Positions 1-8,853 of a DNA stretch of 44,977 nt are shown piece by piece (position 1 is the first letter of the stretch; the number at the start of each line of letters is the position of its first letter). Both the position numbers and the translations under genes were made by a program. A model generated the notes under the pieces. The model did no database searches. It saw only the letters and a program-made list of their open reading frames with translations, and was not told the DNA's origin. This DNA is from an uncultured Clostridia bacterium (GTDB taxonomy: Bacteria > Bacillota > Clostridia > Oscillospirales > CAG-272): contig CALWQR010000007.1 of assembly GCA_944383705.1 (NCBI GenBank), forward strand, positions 1 through 44,977. Direction: 5' to 3'.

Positions 1-35
1 CCACCTGTTTGGTGAATTGCCAATGAAAACGCCAC

Positions 36-401
36 GCCGGCGGGCGGCAGCCGGGGAAGCCCTTTTTCAGGGGAGGTAAGCGAAAAATAAGAGCATATCG
101 CCATCCAATGCGATTTGTCCTACATATCAGAAAACCGGACAGCTACTATGGGGTGTCCGGTTTTTGATTATAGGTGTATTTCTATGTAATATATCAGCTG
201 TTGCCTTTGTTTTTCACTGGCTACTGGCCTCTGCCCATTGTTCATATTTATTGTTCATTGCTCATTGCTAATTGCACATTGCCAACTCTTCATCCGCCCC
301 CAAAAGAAATTCCCCGGCGCAGGCCCCCTGGCATACCGTATTTGCAATACAGTATGCATTTGACGGGGGGCCTTGCGCCGGGGAAGGTCTCGCCGGGGGT
401 C
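36..401 (+). repeat. Composite palindromic intergenic repeat, copy 1
   Basis: This stretch matches 39175-39530 directly and 25873-26255 in reverse complement. Its modules in order are: a GC-rich lead with a purine-rich segment (36-110); a hairpin with 11-bp arms at 131-141 and 154-164; a spacer; a degenerate 7-nt tract related to TGCTCAT (about 251-295); and a nested inverted repeat with outer arms 310-328 and 365-385 and inner arms 331-342 and 346-357. No convincing protein is encoded. It sits immediately downstream of the tRNA at 425-501, which reads towards it. The family is not one I can name; it looks MITE-like or REP-like. Similarity was judged by eye. Confidence 0.85.
131..164. terminator. 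Terminator-like hairpin inside repeat copy 1
   Basis: The arms AAAACCGGACA and TGTCCGGTTTT are perfectly complementary and are flanked by A-runs and T-runs, so the hairpin could terminate transcription from either side. Equivalent hairpins lie in copy 2 (26143-26176) and copy 3 (39269-39302, one mismatch). It is placed where it could end the minus-strand tRNA transcript. Termination itself is inferred. Confidence 0.55.
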
Positions 402-424
402 TTTCCCTCTTCAGAAATTCTTGC

Positions 425-501
425 TGGTGGACCATCAAGGGTTCGAACCTTGGACCTGCCGGTTATGAGCCGGTGGCTCTGACCAACTGAGCTAATGGTC
501 C
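425..501 (-). tRNA. tRNA with CAT anticodon (Met elongator or lysidine-modified Ile2)
   Basis: On the minus strand a full cloverleaf can be drawn. It has a 7-bp acceptor stem (GGACCAT/ATGGTCC), a GCTC/GAGC D-arm, an anticodon loop CTCATAA with anticodon CAT, a TTCGAAC T-loop and an encoded CCA end at 425-427. The G1-C72 pair argues against initiator tRNA. A CAT anticodon can be elongator Met, or Ile2 after TilS converts C34 to lysidine; the GGACC acceptor and CTCATAA loop resemble Ile2 tRNAs of Firmicutes, so both readings are kept. The top pair of the anticodon stem is an A-C mismatch. The tRNA lies downstream of tsf, separated by a hairpin. Confidence 0.93.
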
Positions 502-505
502 GTGC

Positions 506-535
506 AAATCTGCCCGCACCCGGGAGTGCGGGCAG
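506..535 (-). terminator. Hairpin terminator after tsf
   Basis: Ten-base perfect arms at 510-519 and 526-535 with a 6-nt loop lie 16 nt past the tsf stop. On the minus strand the stem is followed only by ATTTGC, so the U-tract is weak. It separates rpsB-tsf from the tRNA. Confidence 0.55.
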
Positions 536-550
536 ACAACAGAGAGTTGC

Positions 551-1474
551 TTACTTACCGGAGGTCATTTTCGCGATTTCTTCCGCGAAATTCTCCTCTT
601 TTTTCTGGATGCCTTCGCCCTTTTCAAAGCGATAGAATTCCACAATTTCAATCTCCCCGCCCAGTTCCTTGGCGGTTGCCTTGACATACTGGCCAACGGT
701 CATATCATCGTCCTTGATATAACTCATATCCAGCAGGCAGTTGTTCTCATAGAACTTGGAGATCCGCCCCTCCACCATTTTCAGGCGGATGGCTTCGGGC
801 TTTTTGGCATTGGCCGGATCGTTGGCAATCTGCACCAGCAGAATGTTCTTCTCCTCCTCCAGCACAGAGGCGGGCACCTTGTCCCGGCTGAGATAGGGAG
901 TGGTATAGGCGCCGATTTGCAGCGCGATGTTCTTGGCAAAAGCCTCAAACCCGGGGGTGCCGGCAAGAGAGGTGCGGAACTTGGCAATGACGCCGATGGA
1001 GCCGGCGCCGTGCACATAGGTGCTGGTAATGCCCTCCACCAGCACAAAGCGGCGGACGGTCAGCTTTTCGCCGATTTTGAAAATCATTTCCTTGAGCTTG
1101 GCGTCCACGGTCATTTCATCGTCGTATTTGCAGGCGGCAAGCGCCTCGACGTCGGCCGGCTTCTGAGAAATGATGATGCCCAGCAAATCCTCCACAAAGG
1201 CCTGGAAGGTCTCGTTTTTGGCGACAAAGTCGGTCTCGGAGTTCACCTCGATCATCGCGGTGAAATCCCCTTCCTTGCGGATTTTCACAATGCCGTCGGC
1301 GGCAATGCGGGTAGCCATTTTGGATTCGGCCTTCAGCTCGCCCTTCTCACGCAGAATCTTCACGGCCGCGTCCATATCGCCGTCGGCCTCAACCAGTGCT
1401 TTTTTGCATTCCATCATGCCGATTCCGGTTTTGGCCCGGAGGGCGGCAACGTCTTTTGCTGTGATATTTGCCAT
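551..1474 (-). CDS. tsf: Elongation factor Ts
   Basis: The 307-residue product is the guanine nucleotide exchange factor that recycles EF-Tu from GDP to GTP during translation. It has an N-terminal UBA-like segment (about residues 5-45, with TGIGMMECKKAL) and the family signature TDFVAKN at residues 81-87, which contacts EF-Tu. The length is normal for a Gram-positive EF-Ts. The ATG at 1474 is preceded by an AAGGGGG ribosome binding site. The gene follows rpsB by 21 nt, the classic rpsB-tsf pair, and is expected to be co-transcribed from the promoter near 2390. A GC-rich hairpin follows the stop. The identification is secure. Confidence 0.98.
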   Translation of the reverse strand: MANITAKDVAALRAKTGIGMMECKKALVEADGDMDAAVKILREKGELKAESKMATRIAADGIVKIRKEGDFTAMIEVNSETDFVAKNETFQAFVEDLLGIIISQKPADVEALAACKYDDEMTVDAKLKEMIFKIGEKLTVRRFVLVEGITSTYVHGAGSIGVIAKFRTSLAGTPGFEAFAKNIALQIGAYTTPYLSRDKVPASVLEEEKNILLVQIANDPANAKKPEAIRLKMVEGRISKFYENNCLLDMSYIKDDDMTVGQYVKATAKELGGEIEIVEFYRFEKGEGIQKKEENFAEEIAKMTSGK

Positions 1475-1495
1475 TGTTTGTTTTCCCCCTTTGGA

Positions 1496-2251
1496 TTACT
1501 CGGCGGCAGCCGGCTGCTCGTCGGCCGCGTCCGTATCGCCGCCGGCCTGCTCGGCCTGGGCGGTCTCTTCGCCCTGCTTGCCCTCAAGCACCGCGTCGGC
1601 CAGCAGAGAGGAGATCAGGCGGATGGCGCGGATGGCGTCATCGTTACCAGGAATGATATAGTCGGCGTCGTCCGGGTCGCAGTTGGTATCCACAATGGCA
1701 ATCACCGGGATGCCCAGCTTCTTGGCCTCCAGCACCGCATTTCTTTCCTTTTTGGGGTCTACAATGAACACGGCGTCGGGCAGGCGCTCCATGGTCTTGA
1801 TGCCGCCGTAATTCTTTTCAAGATCGAAGATTTCCTTCTGCATGGCGGCAACCTCCTTCTTCGGCAGCAGGTCAAAGGTGCCGTCCTCCTGCATTTTGTA
1901 GAGGTTGTTGAGACGGTTGATCGACTTCTTGATGGTTTTGAAGTTGGTCATCATGCCGCCCGGCCATCTGACGTTCACATAGAACATCCCGCAGCGGGTG
2001 GACTCCTCCTTGATGGCCTCGGCCGCCTGCTTTTTGGTTCCCACAAACAGGAGCGTTCCGTTGTTTTCGGAGAGCTCACGCACAAAATTGTAGGCCTCCT
2101 CAAACTTCTTCACGGTTTTTTGCAGATCGATGATATAAATCCCGTTCCGCTCGGTGAAGATATACTCCTTCATTTTGGGGTTCCATCTTCTGGTGTGGTG
2201 GCCGAAATGAACGCCGGCCTCCAGCAGCTGCTTGATTGAAACAATTGACAT
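1496..2251 (-). CDS. rpsB: 30S ribosomal protein S2
   Basis: The product (251 residues) is small-subunit protein S2, needed for S1 or mRNA binding on the 30S body. The N-terminus has the family hallmarks [10 protein letters not shown] and RRWNPKM, and the middle has FVGTKKQA and RWPGGMMTN. The C-terminus carries an acidic, alanine-rich tail of about 28 residues beyond the usual S2 core. Two in-frame ATGs lie two codons apart (2257 and 2251). The AAGGAGG site is only 2 nt from the first but 8 nt from the second, so 2251 is preferred. The gene leads the rpsB-tsf operon behind a leader of about 135 nt. Confidence 0.97.
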   Translation of the reverse strand: MSIVSIKQLLEAGVHFGHHTRRWNPKMKEYIFTERNGIYIIDLQKTVKKFEEAYNFVRELSENNGTLLFVGTKKQAAEAIKEESTRCGMFYVNVRWPGGMMTNFKTIKKSINRLNNLYKMQEDGTFDLLPKKEVAAMQKEIFDLEKNYGGIKTMERLPDAVFIVDPKKERNAVLEAKKLGIPVIAIVDTNCDPDDADYIIPGNDDAIRAIRLISSLLADAVLEGKQGEETAQAEQAGGDTDAADEQPAAAE

Positions 2252-2386
2252 TTTCATGTCCTCCTTCGGTTTTTCCACCACCGCAACGCCTTGCCCAAAC
2301 CGCACATGGCGGCACCGACGCAATTCCCGTCCGGTGTGTGTATTTTTTGCCTGTCCGACAGCTGTTTCTTCTTCGCACAGGCAAAG
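2252..2386 (-). promoter_or_regulatory. rpsB 5' untranslated leader
   Basis: About 135 nt lie between the predicted start site near 2384 and the rpsB ATG. The leader begins with a stem built from TTTGCCTGT and ACAGGCAAA. Ribosomal protein leaders often bind their own product for autoregulation, and S2 autoregulation is known in other bacteria. Nothing here proves it in this organism. Confidence 0.35.
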
Positions 2387-2389
2387 AAA

Positions 2390-2418
2390 ATTATACCATA
2401 TTCCTATCTGCAATGCAA
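2390..2418 (-). promoter_or_regulatory. Promoter of rpsB-tsf
   Basis: On the minus strand TTGCAT (2413-2418) is followed after 17 nt by TATAAT (2390-2395), a good housekeeping sigma-factor promoter. Confidence 0.7.
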
Positions 2419-2467
2419 CAGGGCTTCGCTCATTTTACAAAAAATTAACATTTAAACAAAGTTTGAA

Positions 2468-4906
2468 TTATCGGTCGGGACGACCGATGTCGTATACGCT
2501 GCGCACTGTCAAAGAGCTTTCCAGTTCCGCTGCGGAAAGAGCCGGATCCATGCGAAGAACCCGGATCGGGCGCCAGGCGGTTGCAGTCAGGTCAAAATCG
2601 TTATCCTCCAGCACCAGCTCGGCGCGATCGGATCGAATTTCCACGCCGGAGGCAAACGCACCGCCGCGGACCAGAACAAAAAGAGTGCCATCCTGCACCT
2701 CGGCCCGACATTGCAGGACAGGGTTCTGATATCGGAAAAACCGATGCGCGGTATAAATTTGTGCGCACTCGGTCAGCAGCGTCCCGGCCCCGTCATACAG
2801 ACGGCAAACCAGCAGACGGGAACGCGGCTCGACCCCAACCCACGACAGATGCGCAAAGCGGAGTACATCGCGCGCGAAAAGCCCCGGGACCCGGCAGGCA
2901 TGGCGCTCCCGGTGCAGAATCCGCAGGCCGGCGTCCATGACCAAAAGCTCAATGTAGCCGTCCACCGCCACCATGGTTTCGTTGGAAATGCTGACCGCGG
3001 TTTCCTCCTGTTCCGGATGCAGGGAGAGCAGCACAGGGCTGAAAAACCGTTTGGCAAAGTAATGCAACGCCTTGTACCGGCCGGAATAATCGACAGAGGA
3101 CCAGGACTGCCCGGGCCAGCAGTCATTGAGCTGCCAGTAAACCGCACCCATACAACGGCCGCGATGGCGCCGGAAATGTTCGACTGCCGAACGGATTGCC
3201 ATCCCCTGCATCAGCTGCGTGGCATAGACAAAGTGTGCGGTATCCTGCGGCAACAGGAACTCCTCGGCCGCGTAGCTGACCAGACGGGCCGATGCCTGCT
3301 CCCGCCGCTGATGAAAATCTACAACCTCGGAGAGCGGGTTGGGGGAAGCTTCCCCGGTATATTCCTGCAAAGTCCGCATATCCGGGAAGGACTGAAACCC
3401 GAATTCCGAGCAGAACCGGAAGAAGTGCCTGCGGTACGCACCGATGGGGGCGTTGCGGTTCCAGACCTCCCAGAAATGCGCATCCCCATCATTTTCGTCA
3501 TTGGCCCGCTCAAAGCCGCCTCCGGAGGAGGGAGAAGAGGGCCAATAAAACGTCTGCGGTGCCAGACGTTCGCAAAGCTGCGGCAGGATTTCCTCGTACA
3601 GGCAAAGATAATGGCGGCGAACCAGCTCGTCCTTTGGAATATTCCACTCGCAGACAGCAAATTCCATTTCATTGTTGCCGCACAGCAGCCCAAGACATGC
3701 ATGGTGCCGGATCCGGCGCAGAACATCGGTGATTTCGGCACGGACATTGCGGACAAAGGCGGGTGTCAGATAGACGTTCAAGCATGCAAACATAAAATCC
3801 TGCCACAGCAGAATTCCATACCGGTCGCACAGATCGTAAAACCAATCAGCAGGATAATATCCACCGCCCCAGACGCGCAGCATGTTGAAGTTTGCCTCCG
3901 CACAGGCGCGGATCAGGTGCTCGCTGCGCCCGGGAGTGAGACGTGCAAGCAGACCGTCCTCCGGGATATAATCGGCTCCCATGGCAAATATCTTCACACC
4001 GTTGACAACAAAGCAGAATTCACTGCCCCACCGATCCTTCCCGCGGCTGACCATAACCGTTCGCAAGCCGATTTTTTTGCACGCACGGTCGGTTACGATC
4101 CCACCCGAAACCAGCTCCGCCCGCACCTCGTACAGCGGATGCGGGCCATATCCGTTCGGCCACCAGAGCTGGGGGCACTCCACTGTAAGGCTCCCGCACA
4201 TGCCGGAAGTAGCAAACGGCAGTTCCATCCCGTCCGGGCAGAGCAGGGTTGCACGCAGGTACGTATCCGACGGCAGGATATCCGCCCTGCCGCGCAGCGT
4301 CAGCTCTGCCTGCCCTTCGTTGTGAGACTGCCGGATCTCCAGATCCTCCAGCAATGGTCCGTCCCCGGCAAAAAGCATAACATCTCGGAAAATGCCCATA
4401 TCGGGCAATCCGGCATACCAGTCCCAGCCGAACATATAGCTTGCCTTGCGGATGTGCGCAATGCCGTCCGCAGCGTGGGTGTCGCCCCACGCATAATGCC
4501 GCGCCTGACACTCCCGCATATAGCGCAGCGGAGAAGAAAAGTGCAGCTCCAAACGGTTCTGACCGGGGCGTACGGCGCCCTTGACAGAAAAGGTCCAACG
4601 CCGGTGCATGTTGTCGGCCCGTCCGATTTCCCTGCCGTTGAGAAGTACCGCGCACAGGGTATCCAGCCCCTCAAACCGCAGCTCCAGACGGCGATGGGCC
4701 AGCTCCTCCGACGGCAGAAAAAATTCTGTTTCAAACATACAATCGGCATCGGACAGCTCTGCGAGCCGCCCGGCGTTCATCCCGTGGTAGGGGTCGCCGA
4801 TGTGTCCGTGCTCCAGCAGAACCGAATAGACCGAACACGGCACATGCGCAGACAAATCCGGGTATCCCGGATATTTCAGTGTAAAATCTTTCAGATAGAT
4901 GAGCAT
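2468..4906 (-). CDS. GH2 beta-mannosidase
   Basis: The 812-residue protein is a glycoside hydrolase family 2 enzyme of the beta-mannosidase type. It is expected to release terminal beta-mannose from manno-oligosaccharides or N-glycan cores. An N-terminal jelly-roll domain (about 1-180) and an immunoglobulin-like domain precede the TIM barrel, which starts near RVWGGGYYP. The acid/base glutamate is in CGNNE (about residue 413) and the nucleophile in CSEFGFQS (about 502); AVYWQLNDCWPG is also typical. No signal peptide is seen, so it should act in the cytoplasm on imported sugars. The ATG at 4906 has GGAGGAG upstream. It is the last gene of the minus-strand carbohydrate locus. Confidence 0.93.
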   Translation of the reverse strand: MLIYLKDFTLKYPGYPDLSAHVPCSVYSVLLEHGHIGDPYHGMNAGRLAELSDADCMFETEFFLPSEELAHRRLELRFEGLDTLCAVLLNGREIGRADNMHRRWTFSVKGAVRPGQNRLELHFSSPLRYMRECQARHYAWGDTHAADGIAHIRKASYMFGWDWYAGLPDMGIFRDVMLFAGDGPLLEDLEIRQSHNEGQAELTLRGRADILPSDTYLRATLLCPDGMELPFATSGMCGSLTVECPQLWWPNGYGPHPLYEVRAELVSGGIVTDRACKKIGLRTVMVSRGKDRWGSEFCFVVNGVKIFAMGADYIPEDGLLARLTPGRSEHLIRACAEANFNMLRVWGGGYYPADWFYDLCDRYGILLWQDFMFACLNVYLTPAFVRNVRAEITDVLRRIRHHACLGLLCGNNEMEFAVCEWNIPKDELVRRHYLCLYEEILPQLCERLAPQTFYWPSSPSSGGGFERANDENDGDAHFWEVWNRNAPIGAYRRHFFRFCSEFGFQSFPDMRTLQEYTGEASPNPLSEVVDFHQRREQASARLVSYAAEEFLLPQDTAHFVYATQLMQGMAIRSAVEHFRRHRGRCMGAVYWQLNDCWPGQSWSSVDYSGRYKALHYFAKRFFSPVLLSLHPEQEETAVSISNETMVAVDGYIELLVMDAGLRILHRERHACRVPGLFARDVLRFAHLSWVGVEPRSRLLVCRLYDGAGTLLTECAQIYTAHRFFRYQNPVLQCRAEVQDGTLFVLVRGGAFASGVEIRSDRAELVLEDNDFDLTATAWRPIRVLRMDPALSAAELESSLTVRSVYDIGRPDR

Positions 4907-5030
4907 CTTTCTCCTCCGCGACGGAACGGCCGGAACCGTTTCCGCATCTGCACAGATTCGGCAGGCGCTGTCCGCAATGCGGCAACGCCTGCCGGCCGGT
5001 TACAGGCAGCAGCACATTGTACAGCTCCGC

Positions 5031-7481
5031 CTATATGGGCAGCTGCCCGACAAGATCCCGGAAATTCTCTATCCGGTAAAAGGTAAAGCAATTGGCATCG
5101 TGAAAATGCACCGAATCTCCCATCGATTCCCGCACGGTCAGCAGAATGTCATCCCCATCAAAGCACCAATCCACGTACTGAAACCCGTGCCTGGTCATAG
5201 AGACATATTCATTCATCAGTGTGCGGTCAACCAGAATGGTTTCCACTACCTGCCAGTGAACCAGATCTGAGGATACCGAAAGAGACAGTACATTGCGCTG
5301 CCAACAGAATTCATCCTGTGTGACATTGTTGACCAGCGCATAATACAGCCGGCTCTCCTCATCATACCGGACGGTAAACTTGGTTGAGCCGCCAGGGAAC
5401 CGGATGATATAGCTCCCGCTGTCGGTGGCCCAGGAAAGCGTTTGACGGTCCTCCGATAGCCTGAGCAGGATGGCGTAATCGCCGGATGGCTGGCAGTTCA
5501 CACGCAGCATATCGTAAATACAGCCATCTGCACCAAGTATTGCACAACCCTCCTCCACGTAAACGGTGCGGGCAATATCGGTTCCGTTCGGGTCATTGAC
5601 AAACTGGTTTTTGCTGAAGGGCAGCTTGGAGGAAACCGTCCAACTGTCCGGGTTCAGCAGATTCGCATCAACCGGCGCGCTGACGATATAGGCGCGGTCC
5701 ACCGACCAGGAATCGGTCCTGTCCTCAAAGGCCCTGTATACAAAGCCGTTGTGAACCAGAGCGGGCGAGGACGCGCCGGAGACCAGCGTACCGTCCCCGG
5801 CAGACGGAAGCATCCCATCGGAGGGATCGGTCCAGGTCCGGCCGCCATCGGTGCTTTTCACGACGACAATGCGGTCCCAGCTGCCGGTCTCGGCATGGTT
5901 GCCAATCATATACATTGCCCCGCCGGCCTCGAATACCGATGGCAGGCCGAAGGTGGGAATGCGCGAGAGCAGCTCAAAATGCGCGCCGCCGTCGGTGCTC
6001 TGATAGAAATATGTGGTTCCGCTGACCACCATGGCAGAAAAAATCCGGTCCCCAGCGGTGTAGACGGTGGGGGACTGTACCAGTCCCACCTCTCCGCCGT
6101 AATCGCCGGTGGTGGCAATGAGCGTACGGGTCTGCTCGTAGCCGCGGGAGGGCTCCGGAATATCGGAGGCAGTAAAGAAGCGTACCAGACGCTCGATATA
6201 CAACGCATCCGACACGCCGTCAAAGCCATAGCCCTGCGGCATCACCGCGGCCAGGTCGTCCAGCAGGAAGAGCTCCGACCCATTGGCGGCACAAAGCGCG
6301 TCCAGCGGGTAATAGCGTACGCCGTCCCGCTCAAGGGCGGTCTGCCCGTCCGGCAGCACAGCAAAATATGCATCTGCGGCGACCTGCGGCAGGTAAAAAC
6401 AGCCATCCTCCGACAGTGCCGCAGCCGAGTAGTCGGTGGAGTCCAAAGGATTGAACATCCCATCGTGAATCCATTTGCTGCTGCCGGCATAATAGGCAGC
6501 GCCGCGGCCCATCCGGGCGATCAGATCCCGGATCAGAAATTCGTCATCCACCGGCGAGAGTGCCTCTGGGTCAACCGAGGCAAGGGTTTCCACCTCATCG
6601 CGGGTCAGTGCCCGATTGAAAATCATCAGATTGTCCGAGAGACCGTTGTACGAAAGCCGGCCGGAAAGAGCGGAGCCTCCCAGCGTATCTGGCGTGGAGG
6701 GGGCACCCATGACAAAGACATCCGACCCGAAGGAAACAGCACCCGAGGCCGTATAGCTGCGGCCGTTGAGATAGAGCAGAATGCGGTCGGCTGCAAAATC
6801 CACCACAACAGCCAGATGCTGCCAGCGACCCTCGTTGGTGGTGTGCGCCAGCGAGCGCACGGTACCGTCATACAGGCTGTAGGAAAACTCCCGGCTGGTC
6901 ATCGCCTCCCCGGCCGATGAGCGCACGTTGACCACAATCGAGGAATTTTTATAGAGGATTTCCAGCCCGGCTGTTCCCCGGCCGTCCATCCGGGCCGAGA
7001 AAAGGACATACTCGGTGTGCAGATTGACATACGGCATCAACCACATGCTGACGCTTACCGCGCCGCTGCCGTTGATGGCCGTACCGACTGTTCCGGTACC
7101 AAGCTCCAGATAGGAGCGACGGGAGCTGTAGGTCTGTAGCGCCTGCCCCTGCGCACCGCCGGCAAAGTCGGCCTCCCGCAAGACCGCCGGACTGCCGGCA
7201 ACCGTGTCTGCAAGAGAATTGTCATTTCCCTGCGGCTCCATATTCCATGCAAGCACGGGCTTCAGCTCGCGCACCATATCTTCATAGCTCATATCCGGTT
7301 CCTCATTCTCTCCCGGAGACCCCGGGGTATCGGTCATGGAGGTCCCGGCGGAAGCATCGGTTCCACCGGGACCGGGCTCCTGATGGCCACAGCCTACCGC
7401 CAGCCCGGTCAGCAACAGAACAAGCAGCAGGGCAAGCAGCCGCAGAGGAGCCGAAAGATACACAGGTTTCATCGGCTTCAT
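5031..7481 (-). CDS. Lipoprotein with LamG domain fused to sialidase-like propeller
   Basis: The 816-residue protein starts with a lipoprotein signal peptide: a leucine-rich core, then LAVGC, with the lipid cysteine near residue 31. A LamG/concanavalin-like domain follows (about 90-310) and resembles the two neighbouring LamG proteins. The C-terminal half is a six-bladed propeller with Asp-box motifs (STDGGAHF, STDGGRTW), as in sialidases. Its last 300 residues match the separate propeller at 10099-11364 blade by blade, ending FTFYRIENFR against ITFHRVRNFR. A sialidase-type arginine triad could not be confirmed, so it may be a glycan-binding protein or another exo-glycosidase. It starts 9 nt after the preceding stop. 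An alternative ATG lies at 7472. Confidence 0.8.
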   Translation of the reverse strand: MKPMKPVYLSAPLRLLALLLVLLLTGLAVGCGHQEPGPGGTDASAGTSMTDTPGSPGENEEPDMSYEDMVRELKPVLAWNMEPQGNDNSLADTVAGSPAVLREADFAGGAQGQALQTYSSRRSYLELGTGTVGTAINGSGAVSVSMWLMPYVNLHTEYVLFSARMDGRGTAGLEILYKNSSIVVNVRSSAGEAMTSREFSYSLYDGTVRSLAHTTNEGRWQHLAVVVDFAADRILLYLNGRSYTASGAVSFGSDVFVMGAPSTPDTLGGSALSGRLSYNGLSDNLMIFNRALTRDEVETLASVDPEALSPVDDEFLIRDLIARMGRGAAYYAGSSKWIHDGMFNPLDSTDYSAAALSEDGCFYLPQVAADAYFAVLPDGQTALERDGVRYYPLDALCAANGSELFLLDDLAAVMPQGYGFDGVSDALYIERLVRFFTASDIPEPSRGYEQTRTLIATTGDYGGEVGLVQSPTVYTAGDRIFSAMVVSGTTYFYQSTDGGAHFELLSRIPTFGLPSVFEAGGAMYMIGNHAETGSWDRIVVVKSTDGGRTWTDPSDGMLPSAGDGTLVSGASSPALVHNGFVYRAFEDRTDSWSVDRAYIVSAPVDANLLNPDSWTVSSKLPFSKNQFVNDPNGTDIARTVYVEEGCAILGADGCIYDMLRVNCQPSGDYAILLRLSEDRQTLSWATDSGSYIIRFPGGSTKFTVRYDEESRLYYALVNNVTQDEFCWQRNVLSLSVSSDLVHWQVVETILVDRTLMNEYVSMTRHGFQYVDWCFDGDDILLTVRESMGDSVHFHDANCFTFYRIENFRDLVGQLPI

Positions 7482-7490
7482 TTCTGTGTG

Positions 7491-8636
7491 TCAGCTCCTG
7501 CGGCGCCGGCGGATCAGGCACCCGGCAGCAGCGGCCACGGCCACAATCCCGGCCGGGGCAGCCAGCACCGAGGCGCAACCCGCTTCATCGTCGTTAGGCG
7601 TTGCGCCGCTTTGTCCGGATGTGGCATCGGGGCCGGTGGTCTGCTGCGGTTCCTCGCTGTCGGATGCTTCAGGCTCCTTTGTGGTCACCTCTTCGCCGTC
7701 CTCATCCGAATTCCCTCCGGGCGTCGGCGGGTCGTCCTCTTCTTCGGTATCGGATTCCACGGGCTCCTCTGGCGCGTCAAAATCGATGTTGCTGTAGTCT
7801 TTGTTGATTTCCCTGGCAATGGTAGCCAACTCGCCATCGGTCATGACCGTATCGTAAATCCGCACATCGTCAAACCAGAAGTTCTCACCGAGATCAATGT
7901 AGTCGGCGGGCTTCCCCAGCACGGTTTTCTCTCCATTGACCAGGGCGTTGACATATTTCTGCATCTCGGCTTCGACAACCTTGTCGTTGATTTCGAAGAC
8001 CGAAACAAAGCTGTCGATATCATCGTCGGTAAACACGGCAATCGACATCTCGGAGGTCAGGGCATCTTGGTCCACCTTCATGGTGACGCCGACATAGGTC
8101 CACTCATCGTAATTAATGACAGAGTAGGCGCGGCCCACCTTGGCGTCCTCGCGGACGCGCACGCCGATATCGGCAAACGTCCCACCGTCCACATAGGCGC
8201 CGCCACAGATGCGGTAGAGCCCCTTGCGGTAAACATAGGGCGGCATACCGCTGCCGGTTCCGTCAATCTTCACACGGAAGAAGACCGTTGTCTCCAGCAC
8301 CTTGGTGTCAGCCAAGGTATCGGCCGTCACGCTGGAGAGATCCACCGAGTCATCGGCATACAGTGCGTTCTGGGCGTCGTGCGGGATGTATGCCACCCCA
8401 TCCTGGATTTCGACCAGATCGCCCAGAACCCGTAGGGTGTCATCGGATTCCCCGAAGGGGGCCTTATCACTCAGCGCGGTTTCAAGATCATCGCCTTCAA
8501 AATTCCAGTAGGTCACCAGATGCCGGGCAAGCTCATTGGAGGTGCGGTCGCCGGCGGCGGCCACCGGCAGGACGGCAGTCAGACAGGAGAGCAACATCAG
8601 GGCTGCCAGCAGCATGGCAAAACGTGTCTTTTTCAT
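7491..8636 (-). CDS. Surface-anchored LamG-domain protein
   Basis: The 381-residue product has a signal peptide (MKKTRFAM, then a hydrophobic core ending VAAAG) and one LamG-like jelly-roll domain (about 30-275) of the kind that binds carbohydrate. A linker rich in Glu, Asp, Thr and Pro follows. The C-terminus is a tripartite tail: GC, a hydrophobic stretch of about 20 residues, and five arginines. This resembles Cys-TM-Arg C-terminal sorting signals (GC_trans_RRR type), implying cell-surface retention. It is paralogous to the protein at 8854-10074 (shared YRICGG and FDDVR/IRFYD segments). The start at 8636 has AAAGGAAAAA upstream. Ligand unknown. Confidence 0.8.
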   Translation of the reverse strand: MKKTRFAMLLAALMLLSCLTAVLPVAAAGDRTSNELARHLVTYWNFEGDDLETALSDKAPFGESDDTLRVLGDLVEIQDGVAYIPHDAQNALYADDSVDLSSVTADTLADTKVLETTVFFRVKIDGTGSGMPPYVYRKGLYRICGGAYVDGGTFADIGVRVREDAKVGRAYSVINYDEWTYVGVTMKVDQDALTSEMSIAVFTDDDIDSFVSVFEINDKVVEAEMQKYVNALVNGEKTVLGKPADYIDLGENFWFDDVRIYDTVMTDGELATIAREINKDYSNIDFDAPEEPVESDTEEEDDPPTPGGNSDEDGEEVTTKEPEASDSEEPQQTTGPDATSGQSGATPNDDEAGCASVLAAPAGIVAVAAAAGCLIRRRRRS

Positions 8637-8678
8637 GAGATTTTTCCTTTCTGTTATCAGTATCGGATGTCGTCTTTT

Positions 8679-8703
8679 GCTGCCCGCCGCGCGGGCGGGC
8701 AGC
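8679..8703. other. GC-rich hairpin between small peptide gene and LamG gene
   Basis: Arms 8679-8688 and 8694-8703 pair perfectly over 10 bp. There is no T-run on either side, so it is more likely an mRNA-stabilising or processing hairpin within the operon than a terminator. Confidence 0.45.
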
Positions 8704-8714
8704 ACGGGCGGGGG

Positions 8715-8837
8715 TCAGGACGGAAGGAAGGGGAGCGAATCCCCGTATCCCTCGTCCGCGGTGGGAAGCGATGTGGCGATCACATCCTGTACGGCCGGCG
8801 ACAACAGCCGCAGCACTGGGGTTTCATAATGTTTCAT
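8715..8837 (-). CDS. Small 40-residue peptide (MKHYETP... DVIATS)
   Basis: Between the two LamG genes is a 41-codon frame starting ATG at 8837 and ending TGA at 8715. A strong GGAGG site lies 9 nt upstream, inside the 16-nt gap after the preceding LamG stop, so translation is probably coupled. The peptide opens MKHYETPVLRLL and carries DVIATS in its middle, with an acidic, aromatic tail and no signal peptide. From memory, short proteins of the pattern M-K-x-Y-x-x-P ... D-V-I-x-T-S recur beside secreted-protein genes in gut Clostridia and Bacteroidota. I could not check this, and the function is unknown. Its ribosome binding site and position make chance unlikely. Confidence 0.65.
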   Translation of the reverse strand: MKHYETPVLRLLSPAVQDVIATSLPTADEGYGDSLPFLPS

Positions 8838-8853
8838 TCCGGTATTCCTCCAT

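Noticed and set aside
174..490. Two short plus-strand frames in repeat copy 1
   Set aside because: They run through the heptamer tract and palindromes into the antisense of the tRNA, lack ribosome binding sites and differ in each repeat copy.
425..501. tRNA as the attachment site of an integrated island
   Set aside because: No integrase, no repeated tRNA 3' end and no mobility genes were seen in the neighbourhood.
2711..5086. Plus-strand frame of 791 codons opposite the beta-mannosidase
   Set aside because: Antisense to a GH2 enzyme with intact catalytic motifs; no family features of its own.
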